Below are positions 1-8,070 of a stretch of DNA of 64,000 nt, piece by piece. The stretch spans positions 108,719-172,718 of the forward strand of contig CAXPZW010000055.1 in the NCBI GenBank assembly GCA_964221845.1. Reading direction: 5' to 3'. A program made the translations under genes and the position numbers. Each line of letters opens with the position of its first letter. The stretch's first letter is position 1. Under the pieces are notes generated by a model that worked only from the letters and a program-made list of their open reading frames with translations, made no database searches and was not told the DNA's origin. Source of the DNA: CAXPZW01 sp964221845 (GTDB taxonomy: Bacteria > Bacteroidota > Bacteroidia > Flavobacteriales_D > Sanyastnellaceae).

Positions 1-112
1 AGTGCTCATACAACGGCGCAAACAGCCGCGGGTCGCGCTGGGCGGCGGCAATGAGCTTGGCTTCGTTGACAAGTGGAGCGTTCAGGGTTAGCCGGGTTGG
101 TACAGGTACAAT
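1..112 (-). CDS. RNA polymerase sigma-70 family factor, N-terminal fragment cut by the window edge
   Basis: The reverse strand reads into the left edge with the peptide AKLIAAAQRDPRLFAPLYEH. This matches the usual start of sigma-70 region 2 in Bacteroidota sigma factors ('LI..A..D...F..LYE.Y'). Such proteins bind core RNA polymerase and direct it to promoters. Only about 37 codons are inside the window. The frame is closed upstream by a stop (TGA) at about 155 and contains no ATG, so the start is unresolved. Candidates are ATT (110-112), CTG (83-85), or an upstream frame joined by a sequencing error. The gene diverges from the YwqK-like gene at 206. The family call rests on a short motif, so confidence is moderate. 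Confidence 0.5.
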   Translation of the reverse strand, partial: MVPVPTRLTLNAPLVNEAKLIAAAQRDPRLFAPLYEH

Positions 113-205
113 GCCTGTTGGTCGTTTCGGAACACAATCTATAAAAAGCGCTCAAGTGAAACCTTCCCAAGTGTGATCCGTATGGAAAAGGGAATTCAAT
201 GCTAC

Positions 206-580
206 ATGTCTAAGTATCTGCTTCTTGCCCTGATGGGATCCCTCCCATTCGCCTCCCAAAACGACGTCGCACGTTACGTACTGCGCAAACACGACAGCGG
301 CAACCCGTATGTGGTGTTCTTCTGCAAAGGCGCCGACAACGAAAAGGTCAAGGAGGAACTCTACTACCCCAGCGGCCAGCTCGAAAACGTGGGCCACTTC
401 CAAAACGGCCTCGAGCACGGCGAGTGGATTTACTATTGGCCCAATGGCGAGGTCAAGTCCTTTGAGTATTACGAAAAAGGCAAAGAAGAAGGCCTGCACT
501 ACGAATGCAACGAAAAAGGCAAACGCATCCGCGAAACCGAATGGAAGCGCGGCGTCTTGGTTTCGCAGCGCGACGTCTAG
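206..580 (+). CDS. Secreted YwqK/MORN-like repeat protein
   Basis: A 124-residue protein with an N-terminal signal peptide (MSKYLLLALMGSLPFAS) and then repeats of the type 'YYPSGQLENVGHFQNGLEHG' and 'YYWPNGEVKSFEYYEKGKEEG'. These are MORN/YwqK-type beta-hairpin repeats. Such proteins are common in Bacteroidota as small exported proteins. The name 'antitoxin' given to YwqK homologues is inherited and does not fit a secreted protein. I chose the ATG at 206 rather than the upstream one at 173 because only this start puts a signal peptide at the N terminus. The stop codon abuts the stop of the convergent pdeM gene with no intervening terminator. Function is unknown. Confidence 0.75.
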   Translation: MSKYLLLALMGSLPFASQNDVARYVLRKHDSGNPYVVFFCKGADNEKVKEELYYPSGQLENVGHFQNGLEHGEWIYYWPNGEVKSFEYYEKGKEEGLHYECNEKGKRIRETEWKRGVLVSQRDV

Positions 581-1240
581 TTAGACCCCAATCACCTTTT
601 TCCCGGTGGAAACAAACACCTGATCCCCTTTGACCGGACGCACGCGGTGGGTCCCGGTCATGCTCCCAAACGCAGGCAACACCGCCTGGTACTTTCCAAA
701 CCAATAGCACGGCAACCGCATGTGTTCTGATCCCGCTCCGCGCAGGGTAACGGCAGGATGAATGTGCCCGCACAAAATGTACTTGGCCTGCGGACCGTCT
801 ACCGGCTCGTGCACCAATCGGAACGGCCCGCGGTCCCAGGTGGTGACCACCTCCAGGCCTTGTGAGGTGTACTGCGCGTCGTCCATGAATTCGTGGTTGC
901 CCTTGACCAGAACTGCACGAACATCCGGGTAGTTGGCCTGAAAATCGGCAAACACGTCCCACTCCCGGTTGCGTTTGCTATGGTAGAGGTCGCCTAAAAA
1001 CACCACCGTCTCAGGCGTATACCGGTCGTACAGTATGGACAGGTTCCAACAGTTTTCTTGAAAGGCCCGCAACGGAACCGGAATGCCATTGGCCGCATAG
1101 TGGCCTGCCTTGCCTACATGGACATCGCTGACGATCAACGTATTTTTTCCAGGCCACCACACCGCACACAGCGGGTGGAGCTCCAGGTGCTCCCCTTGAA
1201 TCTCGACGGACAGGGTATGGACGTGATCGTTTGGTTGCAT
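581..1240 (-). CDS. pdeM: Ligase-associated metallophosphoesterase (PdeM-like)
   Basis: A 219-residue calcineurin-like metallophosphoesterase. Metal-binding motifs occur in order: SDVHVGK (D-x-H) near residue 38, FLGDLYH (GD) near 82, KGNHE (GNHE) near 113, and CGHIHP (GHxH) near 157. The layout and length match PdeM, the phosphoesterase associated with ATP-dependent DNA ligase and helicase genes in bacterial DNA-repair islands. Those partners are not beside it here, so the repair link comes from family resemblance only. It has no signal peptide and should act in the cytoplasm. The gene stands alone and converges with the gene at 206-580. Confidence 0.82.
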   Translation of the reverse strand: MQPNDHVHTLSVEIQGEHLELHPLCAVWWPGKNTLIVSDVHVGKAGHYAANGIPVPLRAFQENCWNLSILYDRYTPETVVFLGDLYHSKRNREWDVFADFQANYPDVRAVLVKGNHEFMDDAQYTSQGLEVVTTWDRGPFRLVHEPVDGPQAKYILCGHIHPAVTLRGAGSEHMRLPCYWFGKYQAVLPAFGSMTGTHRVRPVKGDQVFVSTGKKVIGV

Positions 1241-1653
1241 AACCGAATGAGGGTCTGGACGGATTCATGCATGGCCCCAGCATCTGTTGGCTTTTTACAT
1301 CCCAGATCACCGCGAAAATCAAGGAATGAATCTCAAGTAAAAATACCATGGGTCTGCACCATCTGCTCGGTACAACATGACTTTTTCATCCATACGGCAC
1401 ACGAATTACACACGCGCGCTACAAGCAAAGCTGTCTCACTTTACTCGCTCGTGTCTTGCCTGATGCATATGCGCGCCTGTTCACACGACAGGGATAACGT
1501 TCTTCATCCCGAAACGAATTCCAGATCCATCGGAGTTTGTCCACATTTTTGCTTTGGTACAAAAATTGTCTAACGAGATGCATAACACCTTTTTTCCGAT
1601 GTTTGACCTGCTCCTCGGAGCGTGTAAGGCATTTAACTCAAACCCTCTGTATC
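1241..1653. other. 413-bp intergenic region between divergent genes
   Basis: Separates the divergent genes at 581-1240 (-) and 1654-2301 (+). I see no convincing reading frame with a homologue-like protein, no RNA gene and no perfect TAnnTTTG box. The last 130 bases are AT-richer than the surroundings and presumably carry the promoter of the DUF3575-type gene, but I could not assign it. Confidence 0.4.
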
Positions 1654-2301
1654 ATGAATTTATTTAAAAAATTGGCGCTGCTTTCGGTTGCCACTTTCTG
1701 CCTGAGTGCAGGTGCACAGGCTCAACTGGACGTCAAGTTCAACTTCCTTGGCTTCCTTTTCAACCAATACCAAGTTGGTGGGGAGTATGTACTCTCAGAA
1801 GAAATGTCCACCGGTGCGTTCGCCAGTTACAGCGTATGGAACCTCGAAACCACCACCTTTGATGTCGACGGAAACCTTGTAAGTGAAGAATACAAGCTTA
1901 CCGGTCTTTCCGTGATCCCAAATGTGCGTTTCTACTTCAACCCAGACGACGATTGTGACGGCTACTTTGCCGAGGGTTACCTCAAGTGGCGTCAACGTAA
2001 GTCAACGAATCAGAGCATTTACGTGCCAGAAACCAATGCATTCGGTGGAACCGATTACACCTTGTATAACTATGACGTCACTCAGAGCGCAACAGCACTC
2101 GGTGTAGGTTTTGGTCGCAAGTGGATGACCAATGTTGGCTTCTTCGCAGAGACCTTTGCTGGCATCGGGAAGAACCTCATTGAAAACACCAAATACTCCG
2201 AAGATGCCGTCACAGAATACTACGAGGCAAACGACAATACTGACCTGAATTGGGCGGGTATTGACCTCCGTTTGGCATTTAACGTAGGCTGGCGCTTCTA
2301 A
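1654..2301 (+). CDS. Outer-membrane beta-barrel protein, DUF3575-like
   Basis: A 215-residue exported protein. Residues 1-22 form a signal peptide (MNLFKKLALLSVATFCLSAGAQAQ, cleaved after AQA). The remainder alternates aromatic/polar strands typical of a small outer-membrane beta-barrel and ends in 'AFNVGWRF', with the C-terminal phenylalanine favoured by barrel assembly. It resembles the Bacteroidota DUF3575/porin-like family (an 'NVRFYF' strand, a glycine-rich 'GVGFGRKW' strand). The start at 1654 is chosen because the open frame upstream lacks a signal sequence. A strong terminator follows at 2325. The exact family is uncertain, but the barrel and its location are well supported. Confidence 0.7.
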   Translation: MNLFKKLALLSVATFCLSAGAQAQLDVKFNFLGFLFNQYQVGGEYVLSEEMSTGAFASYSVWNLETTTFDVDGNLVSEEYKLTGLSVIPNVRFYFNPDDDCDGYFAEGYLKWRQRKSTNQSIYVPETNAFGGTDYTLYNYDVTQSATALGVGFGRKWMTNVGFFAETFAGIGKNLIENTKYSEDAVTEYYEANDNTDLNWAGIDLRLAFNVGWRF

Positions 2302-2324
2302 CAAGCAGTCGATCTCATATCAAC

Positions 2325-2355
2325 AAGCCGTGCCCAGTGGGCACGGCTTTTTTTA
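2325..2355 (+). terminator. Intrinsic terminator after the barrel-protein gene
   Basis: A perfect 11-bp stem (AAGCCGTGCCC / GGGCACGGCTT) with a 3-nt loop is followed by a run of T. It lies 23 nt downstream of the stop codon at 2301. Confidence 0.9.
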
Positions 2356-2445
2356 TGTCTCTTTTCTCGGAAATCAGCTGCTGTACAGTACACCCGAATC
2401 CGGATCGACCTGTCCCCAGACCCTGAGCAACCTCGAGTAATGCCA

Positions 2446-2480
2446 CATAAAAAAACCGCGTCCATCTGGACGCGGTTTTC
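2446..2480 (-). terminator. Intrinsic terminator after aconitase
   Basis: A 12-bp stem (AAAACCGCGTCC / GGACGCGGTTTT) with a 4-nt loop at 2452-2479. On the reverse strand it is followed by a U-rich run (A-tract at 2449-2453), placed about 20 nt after the aconitase stop. It may also work for forward transcripts. Confidence 0.85.
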
Positions 2481-2500
2481 AGTATCACAAAGGGAAGGTC

Positions 2501-4765
2501 TTAGCCCTGTTGTTGCTTGATCAGGTTCAAAGCAGAACCGGCGCGGAACCACGCAATTTGTTGCTCGTTGTACGTGTGATTGGTTTCAATCACATCCGTT
2601 GAGCCGTCAGCGTGTACCGCCTCAATCTTGATGGTGCGGCCAGGAGTGAACTGATCCAAATCCAAAAAGTTAAAGGTGTCGTCCTCCTGGATCTTGTCGT
2701 AGTCGCCTTCGTTCACAAAGGTGAGCCCCAGCATGCCCTGCTTCTTGAGGTTGGTCTCGTGGATGCGGGCAAAGCTCTTCACCAACACAGCGCGTACGCC
2801 CAAATGGCGTGGCTGCATGGCGGCGTGCTCACGCGATGAACCCTCGCCGTAGTTGCTGTCTCCCACCACCAAGGTAGGAACGCCAGCAGCTTTGTACGCG
2901 CGCTGTACCGCAGGCACCTCGCCGTACGAACCGTCGAGTTGGTTCTTCACGTTGTTGGTATCCATGTTGTAGGCGTTCACCGCACCGGTCAGGGTGTTGT
3001 TGGAGATGTTGTCCAGGTGACCGCGGAAACGCAACCATGGGCCGGCCATCGAAATGTGGTCGGTGGTGCACTTGCCGTGGGCCTTGATCAGCAGCTTGGC
3101 GCCGGTGATGTTCTGTCCATTCCATGCGGCAAACGGGGTGAGCAGCTCCAGGCGCTCGCTGTCTTCTTTGACCACCACTTGCACGCCGCTGCCGTCCTCG
3201 GCGGGCGCTTGGTAACCACGGTCCTCAACGGCAAAACCAGCTGCGGGAAGCTCATGGCCCGAAGGCTCCTCGAGTTTCACTTGCTCGCCTTGGGCGTTGG
3301 TGAGGGTATCGGTGATGGGGTTGAATTCCAGGGTTCCGGCAATCGCCAAGGCGGTCACCAGCTCTGGGCTGCCCACAAAGGCGTGGGTGTTGGGGTTGCC
3401 GTCCGCACGCTTAGAGAAGTTGCGGTTGAACGAGTGAACGATGGTGTTCTTCTCTTTCTTCTCGGCGCCCTCGCGTGCCCATTGGCCAATGCAAGGACCA
3501 CACGCGTTGGCAAATACGCTCGCACCCAATTTGTCAAAGGTGTCGATGAAGCCGTCGCGTTCAATGGTGTAGCGTACCTGCTCAGAACCCGGGGTGATGG
3601 TGAACTTGGCTTTGGTGTCCAGTCCTTTGTCCAGGGCTTGCTCGGCAATCGAGGCCGAACGGGAGATGTCTTCGTAGGAAGAGTTGGTGCACGAACCGAT
3701 CAGGCCAACCTCCACTTTGGTGGGCCATCCGTTGGCGCGGGCCACCTCACCCATTTTCGAAATGGGGGTAGCGATGTCTGGCGAGAACGGGCCGTTCAAG
3801 TGCGGCTCGAGTTCGCTCAGGTTGATTTCAATGACTTGGTCGAAGTACTGCTCGGGGTTGGCGTAAACCTCGGGATCACCGGTGAGGTGCTCCTTCACGG
3901 TGTCGGCCAGCTCGGCTACGTCGGCACGATCGGTGGCGCGCAGGTAGCGGGCCATGCTGTCGTCGTATCCGAAGGTTGAGGTGGTGGCGCCGATCTCAGC
4001 ACCCATGTTGCAGATGGTGCCTTTACCGGTACACGAGAGGTTCTCAGCCCCTTCGCCGAAGTATTCTACGATGGCACCGGTTCCGCCTTTTACGGTGAGG
4101 ATGCCGGCCACCTTGAGGATCACGTCCTTGGCGCTGGTCCAGCCGTTCAAGCGGCCGGTCAGCTTCACGCCAATCAGTTTGGGGAACTTCAGCTCCCACG
4201 GCATGCCTGCCATCACGTCCACCGCGTCAGCACCGCCGACACCTACGGCCACCATGCCCAGACCACCTGCGTTCACAGTGTGACTATCGGTACCGATCAT
4301 CATGCCGCCTGGAAAGGCGTAGTTCTCGAGTACCACTTGGTGGATGATGCCTGCGCCGGGCTTCCAGAAGCCTACGCCGTATTTGTTGGACACCGACTCC
4401 AAGAAGTTGAACACCTCGTTGTTGCCGTTGATGGCCGCCTGCAGGTCCTTGTCGGCGCCGATGCGGGCTTGGATCAAGTGGTCGCAGTGTACCGTCGAAG
4501 GCACCGCCGCTTTGGCTTTACCGGCTTGCATGAACTGCAGCAGGGCCATTTGCGCGGTGGCATCTTGCATGGCCACGCGGTCGGGAGCAAAGTCCACGTA
4601 GCTTCCGCCACGGGTGTAGCTCTCGGTGGCGTTGCCTTGCCAGAGGTGGTTATAGAGGATTTTCTCGGCCAGTGTGAGGGGCTTGCCAACGGCTTCGCGC
4701 GCTTGCGCAATGCGGCCAGGCATCCGTTCGTACACGGCTCGGATCATGTCGATGTCAAAAGCCAT
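2501..4765 (-). CDS. acn: Aconitate hydratase, mitochondrial-type
   Basis: A 754-residue aconitase converting citrate to isocitrate in the TCA cycle, cytoplasmic. The three [4Fe-4S] cluster ligands are visible as C359 (GSCTNSSYED), C422 and C425 (ANACGPCIGQW). The DSHT substrate-binding motif is at 160-163, and the C-terminal swivel domain carries 'YGEGSSREHAA'. The ~755-residue length and the spacing match the mitochondrial-type branch (Bacteroidota and mitochondria) rather than the ~890-residue AcnA. It is monocistronic, with its own terminator. No riboswitch or iron-responsive site is evident. Confidence 0.97.
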   Translation of the reverse strand: MAFDIDMIRAVYERMPGRIAQAREAVGKPLTLAEKILYNHLWQGNATESYTRGGSYVDFAPDRVAMQDATAQMALLQFMQAGKAKAAVPSTVHCDHLIQARIGADKDLQAAINGNNEVFNFLESVSNKYGVGFWKPGAGIIHQVVLENYAFPGGMMIGTDSHTVNAGGLGMVAVGVGGADAVDVMAGMPWELKFPKLIGVKLTGRLNGWTSAKDVILKVAGILTVKGGTGAIVEYFGEGAENLSCTGKGTICNMGAEIGATTSTFGYDDSMARYLRATDRADVAELADTVKEHLTGDPEVYANPEQYFDQVIEINLSELEPHLNGPFSPDIATPISKMGEVARANGWPTKVEVGLIGSCTNSSYEDISRSASIAEQALDKGLDTKAKFTITPGSEQVRYTIERDGFIDTFDKLGASVFANACGPCIGQWAREGAEKKEKNTIVHSFNRNFSKRADGNPNTHAFVGSPELVTALAIAGTLEFNPITDTLTNAQGEQVKLEEPSGHELPAAGFAVEDRGYQAPAEDGSGVQVVVKEDSERLELLTPFAAWNGQNITGAKLLIKAHGKCTTDHISMAGPWLRFRGHLDNISNNTLTGAVNAYNMDTNNVKNQLDGSYGEVPAVQRAYKAAGVPTLVVGDSNYGEGSSREHAAMQPRHLGVRAVLVKSFARIHETNLKKQGMLGLTFVNEGDYDKIQEDDTFNFLDLDQFTPGRTIKIEAVHADGSTDVIETNHTYNEQQIAWFRAGSALNLIKQQQG

Positions 4766-4931
4766 AAATCAGGGGTTATCAGTGGACGATCAAAAAGATC
4801 GATGCGGCGCGAATTTACGAATTCTCATGCCCTGATTCGCCCCCGATTCCGGTTGATTTCACCTACCGGTGCGATTTCAAAATTTATCACATCTGTCCCT
4901 CACCGCAACAGTGTCCTGCCTACATTTGAGC

Positions 4932-6182
4932 ATGCCCTTGTTGTCCGCCAAAAGCGCCGAAAACTTCAAAGTCGCCTTGCACTCCATCCGTTCCCAAAAG
5001 GGACGAACGGCGCTGACGGTGTTGATGATTGTCCTGGGCATCATGGCGCTGGTGACCTTCAACACGGCCAAAGAGGCATTGCAATCCAAGATTTTTTCGG
5101 AGTTCTCGGCCATGGGGTCCAACACGTTTACCGTGCGCTCAGGTCGTGGAGGCATGTTTGGTGGCCAAGGCGGCGTGCGGCGCAAGGAAAACGATAACAT
5201 CTCCTACGACCAAGCCCGCCGCTTCACCCGGGAGTTTCCCGAAGGGGCCTTGGTGAGCATGAGTGCCTATGCCAGCGGCGCCAGCGTGGTCAAGCACGGC
5301 AGCAACAAAACCAACCCCAACGTCCAGGTCATTGGCGGCGACGGCGATTACATCGAGCTCGCCGGGTACGCGCTCAGCGAGGGCCGCAACTTCTCCGAGA
5401 CCGACATCCGGTTGGGCAACAACGCAGTCATCCTAGGAGCGGAGGTGGTCGAAAAGCTCTTTCCCGATGACCGCAAAGCCCTCGACAAAGAGGTGTCCAT
5501 CGGCAGCTTCAAGTATCTGGTGGTGGGCGTGCTGGAAGCAAAAGGCGCCAGTTTTGGATTCTCCCAGGACAACCAGTGTTTGATTCCGGTGTCCAACCTC
5601 AAAAAGAACTTTGGCAGCACCCGTACCGACTACAGCATCAACGTGCGGGTCTTCGACAACAAAACCCTCGAACGCTTCATCGACGAGGCCTACGGGCTGA
5701 TGGGTGCCATCCGTGGCGACCTGCTCGAACCCGAATCCACCTTCCAAATCCGCAAAAGCGACGCCATGGCCAGCGACATGAACGAGGCCGTAGATTCGGT
5801 GGGTGTTGGGGTGACCGTCATCGGGTACATCACCTTGTTTGGTGCAGCCATCGGACTGATGAACATCATGCTGGTTTCGGTCACCGAACGCACCCGGGAG
5901 ATTGGGGTGCGTAAAGCACTTGGTGCCAGCAGCAAAACCGTAATGCGCCAATTCCTGGCAGAAGCAGTGGTCATTGGACAAATCGGTGGGGTCTTAGGCA
6001 CCCTGTTTGGGGTGTTGGCCGGCAACGCGGTCTCGCTGTTTTTGAGCACACCGTTTACCATTCCGTGGGGTTGGATTTTGACCGGCACCCTCTCGTGTTT
6101 CATCATGAGTGTGCTCAGCGGCTATTTCCCAGCGCGCAAGGCCGCCCGCCTCGAACCCATCGATGCGCTGCGCTACGAGTAA
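4932..6182 (+). CDS. MacB-like ABC transporter permease
   Basis: A 416-residue inner-membrane protein of the MacB/FtsX permease family. Residues ~20-45 form the first membrane helix (GRTALTVLMIVLGIMALVTF). Residues ~46-270 form the periplasmic MacB_PCD-type domain. Residues ~290-416 form the FtsX domain with three helices and the family motif 'VTERTREIGVRKALGAS'. Such permeases work with a LolD/MacB-type ATPase in lipoprotein, peptide or antibiotic export, but no ATPase gene is adjacent. The start at 4932 is preferred because the 21 upstream codons are not permease-like. A TACATTTG box ends 3 nt before this ATG. Confidence 0.88.
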   Translation: MPLLSAKSAENFKVALHSIRSQKGRTALTVLMIVLGIMALVTFNTAKEALQSKIFSEFSAMGSNTFTVRSGRGGMFGGQGGVRRKENDNISYDQARRFTREFPEGALVSMSAYASGASVVKHGSNKTNPNVQVIGGDGDYIELAGYALSEGRNFSETDIRLGNNAVILGAEVVEKLFPDDRKALDKEVSIGSFKYLVVGVLEAKGASFGFSQDNQCLIPVSNLKKNFGSTRTDYSINVRVFDNKTLERFIDEAYGLMGAIRGDLLEPESTFQIRKSDAMASDMNEAVDSVGVGVTVIGYITLFGAAIGLMNIMLVSVTERTREIGVRKALGASSKTVMRQFLAEAVVIGQIGGVLGTLFGVLAGNAVSLFLSTPFTIPWGWILTGTLSCFIMSVLSGYFPARKAARLEPIDALRYE

Positions 6183-6229
6183 CTGTGACCCCAAATTTGC
6201 CATCTTTGGGCTTCACCAACCGAATTGCC

Positions 6230-6733
6230 ATGCGCTGGATTGTCCTGCCCCTGTTTTTACTCTCTTCCACCCTCTTTGCCCAAACCGAACCCACGCCGCG
6301 TGAGCAGGCCTACGCCTCGTTTGACGCCCTGATCGGCACTTGGGAAATCGAAGCGTTCTTTTTGGACGGCACCAAATTCGAGCAGAAGTTTGAGATCGTG
6401 CGTGGCGTGCAAGGCGCGGTGTACAAGTGCACCACCTGGCAAAAAGACGACGCCGACCAGTACCAACTCAAAAGCGAAGGCATCCGCGCTTGGGACGAAA
6501 GCGCCCGTGCTATGAAGTTCTGGGACTTTGGGGTAGACGGCGCCATCACCACCGGCAGCGTGGCCTTCGACGGCGAAAACATCCTCTACATCTACGATTA
6601 CGGCGGCGAAATCCTCACCGACTACTTTGGCTTTGAACGCGACGGACTCTACGAGTACATCATCGGGGTCAAGGACGGGCGCCAATGGCCCACGTTGTAC
6701 TGCAACGGCGGGGTCAAGCGCGTGACTCAGTGA
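6230..6733 (+). CDS. Secreted protein of unknown function
   Basis: A 167-residue protein with a clean signal peptide (MRWIVLPLFLLSSTLFAQ). The mature part has the pattern 'FDALIGTWEIEAFFLDG...FEIVRGVQGAVYKCTTW', like small exported lipocalin-like/DUF1579-type proteins with a 'GxW' start followed by beta strands. I cannot assign a ligand or activity. The ATG at 6230 was chosen because it creates the signal peptide. The stop codon overlaps the stop of the convergent cyanophycinase-family gene by 7 nt. Confidence 0.72.
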   Translation: MRWIVLPLFLLSSTLFAQTEPTPREQAYASFDALIGTWEIEAFFLDGTKFEQKFEIVRGVQGAVYKCTTWQKDDADQYQLKSEGIRAWDESARAMKFWDFGVDGAITTGSVAFDGENILYIYDYGGEILTDYFGFERDGLYEYIIGVKDGRQWPTLYCNGGVKRVTQ

Positions 6734-8070
6734 GCCACCTGCACGCGTTGCACAGCGCTTCCTGCGCGTAAGAAGTACGTGCCGACAGCCAAGTCCCGCA
6801 CGTCAATCGCGGTGGTTTCGTCGGTTGAGGTCCCTTCTGACACCACACGTCCACTGCCATCGCTCAAGCGCCATGGGGTTCCAGACGGAAACGCCGCATT
6901 GAAACCGGTGTTGGCCGGGTTGGGATACACGTCAATGGTCTGAGGGGTACCCGAAGCCTCATCCACATGAATCGGGAATCCACAGGCCGGTGCCTCGTCC
7001 ACATCTTCCATAAAGAGCTCACCTTCGATCACCCACCAACGCTGCCATTGGTAGCCATCCACGCTGTCGCTGTTCCATTGCAAGTCCACAAGGGTGCCCT
7101 GCTCGGTGCCGGCCACGCGTAGCACGTTGACGGCGTTCTCACCCAAGTTCCAGGTCAGCGGTTGGCCAGGTTCCAAGACCTCTGGCAGGTATTCTGACGG
7201 TTCCCCTCCGGTCGAATACGCGCAGTTGGGGAAAAGCAAATACGCGTAGTCGTCGTAGGCGGGGTACTCGCCGTAGACCTTGAACAGCGGCGTTTTCCAG
7301 ATGTCCCACCACACGTCAATTTCGGCGGTAAAGGCCGTGTACTCCTCGCAGCCAATGGCCATGGGATAATCCCCCCAACTCCCATCGACCTCGGCCAACG
7401 CCAACTTGCGGGCGAAAAACGTCAGCAGTCGCCCTTTGCGGTCCGGGTCGTCCAAGTGGGTATCGGTGACGGTGGTCCACCACAAGTTGGGTGAGGTCAA
7501 AAAGTCGTTGTGACCCAGGGTCATGTAGGTGTTGAATGGATCCTCCAGGGCTTCGTCTGAGTACACGGTGCCGTTCTCGGCAGAGAAGTAGGTCTCACTC
7601 AAAATGGCCATGCCGGCGCTGGTGCCGCCAATGGGGCCTTCGTGGTTGTTGAGCAGGTCTTCAATGGCGTTGTCCTTCCAGTAATCCACATACACCGCCT
7701 GGTCGCCGCCGGCAATAAAAATGGCCTCGGCATTTGCGATTTGGGTTTGCACATGGCCATCCCCTGCCGCCGAGGCGTCATTGAAGACGATGGTCTCCAC
7801 AGAGTTGACCGTGATGCCCAAGTCTGAGTACAGGTAGTCGTTGTAACCGTCGCTGCCCGATGCGCGCAGCACCACCACATCGCCGCCGTCAGCAGCGCTT
7901 AGAAAGCTGATCATGGCCGCGTCACTGTCCCCGCCCCCTCCGGCAAGGACGGTGCGGTTGAAGGGTTCGGTTTCCACGTCAGCCGCGTCGCCCACCAAGT
8001 AGCTGGTGTAGCTCTGGGCAGAAGCAGCCGCAGCCAACGCGGCAAACATCAAGGTCACACGTGTTTTCAT
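6727..8070 (-). CDS. Cyanophycinase-family (S51) protein with T9SS sorting domain
   Basis: A 447-residue secreted protein. It has a signal peptide at 1-19. Residues ~25-230 form a class-I-glutaminase-like peptidase S51 domain with the nucleophile-elbow motif GGTSAGM (S151) preceded by IAGGDQAVY. Residues ~375-447 form a Por-type C-terminal sorting domain starting 'VYPNPANTGF' and ending with 'GTYFLRAG'. Cyanophycinases hydrolyse cyanophycin (multi-L-arginyl-poly-aspartate) to dipeptides. Here a cell-surface or released peptidase is implied. It overlaps the upstream paralogue by 4 nt (ATGA), so the two are translationally coupled. The substrate is inferred from family only. Confidence 0.87.
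   Translation of the reverse strand: MKTRVTLMFAALAAAASAQSYTSYLVGDAADVETEPFNRTVLAGGGGDSDAAMISFLSAADGGDVVVLRASGSDGYNDYLYSDLGITVNSVETIVFNDASAAGDGHVQTQIANAEAIFIAGGDQAVYVDYWKDNAIEDLLNNHEGPIGGTSAGMAILSETYFSAENGTVYSDEALEDPFNTYMTLGHNDFLTSPNLWWTTVTDTHLDDPDRKGRLLTFFARKLALAEVDGSWGDYPMAIGCEEYTAFTAEIDVWWDIWKTPLFKVYGEYPAYDDYAYLLFPNCAYSTGGEPSEYLPEVLEPGQPLTWNLGENAVNVLRVAGTEQGTLVDLQWNSDSVDGYQWQRWWVIEGELFMEDVDEAPACGFPIHVDEASGTPQTIDVYPNPANTGFNAAFPSGTPWRLSDGSGRVVSEGTSTDETTAIDVRDLAVGTYFLRAGSAVQRVQVAH

Noticed and set aside
1058..1573. Open frame across the 1.2-1.6 kb intergenic region
   Set aside because: Its first part is antisense to pdeM, its composition is not protein-like, and it ends without motifs.
2939..3979. 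Long open frame antisense to aconitase
   Set aside because: It mirrors the aconitase codons, has no domain-like motifs and is caused by high GC content. Similar antisense frames lie opposite valS (14241-15521, 16266-17165), ppk1 and metF/sensor kinase (59037-60755).
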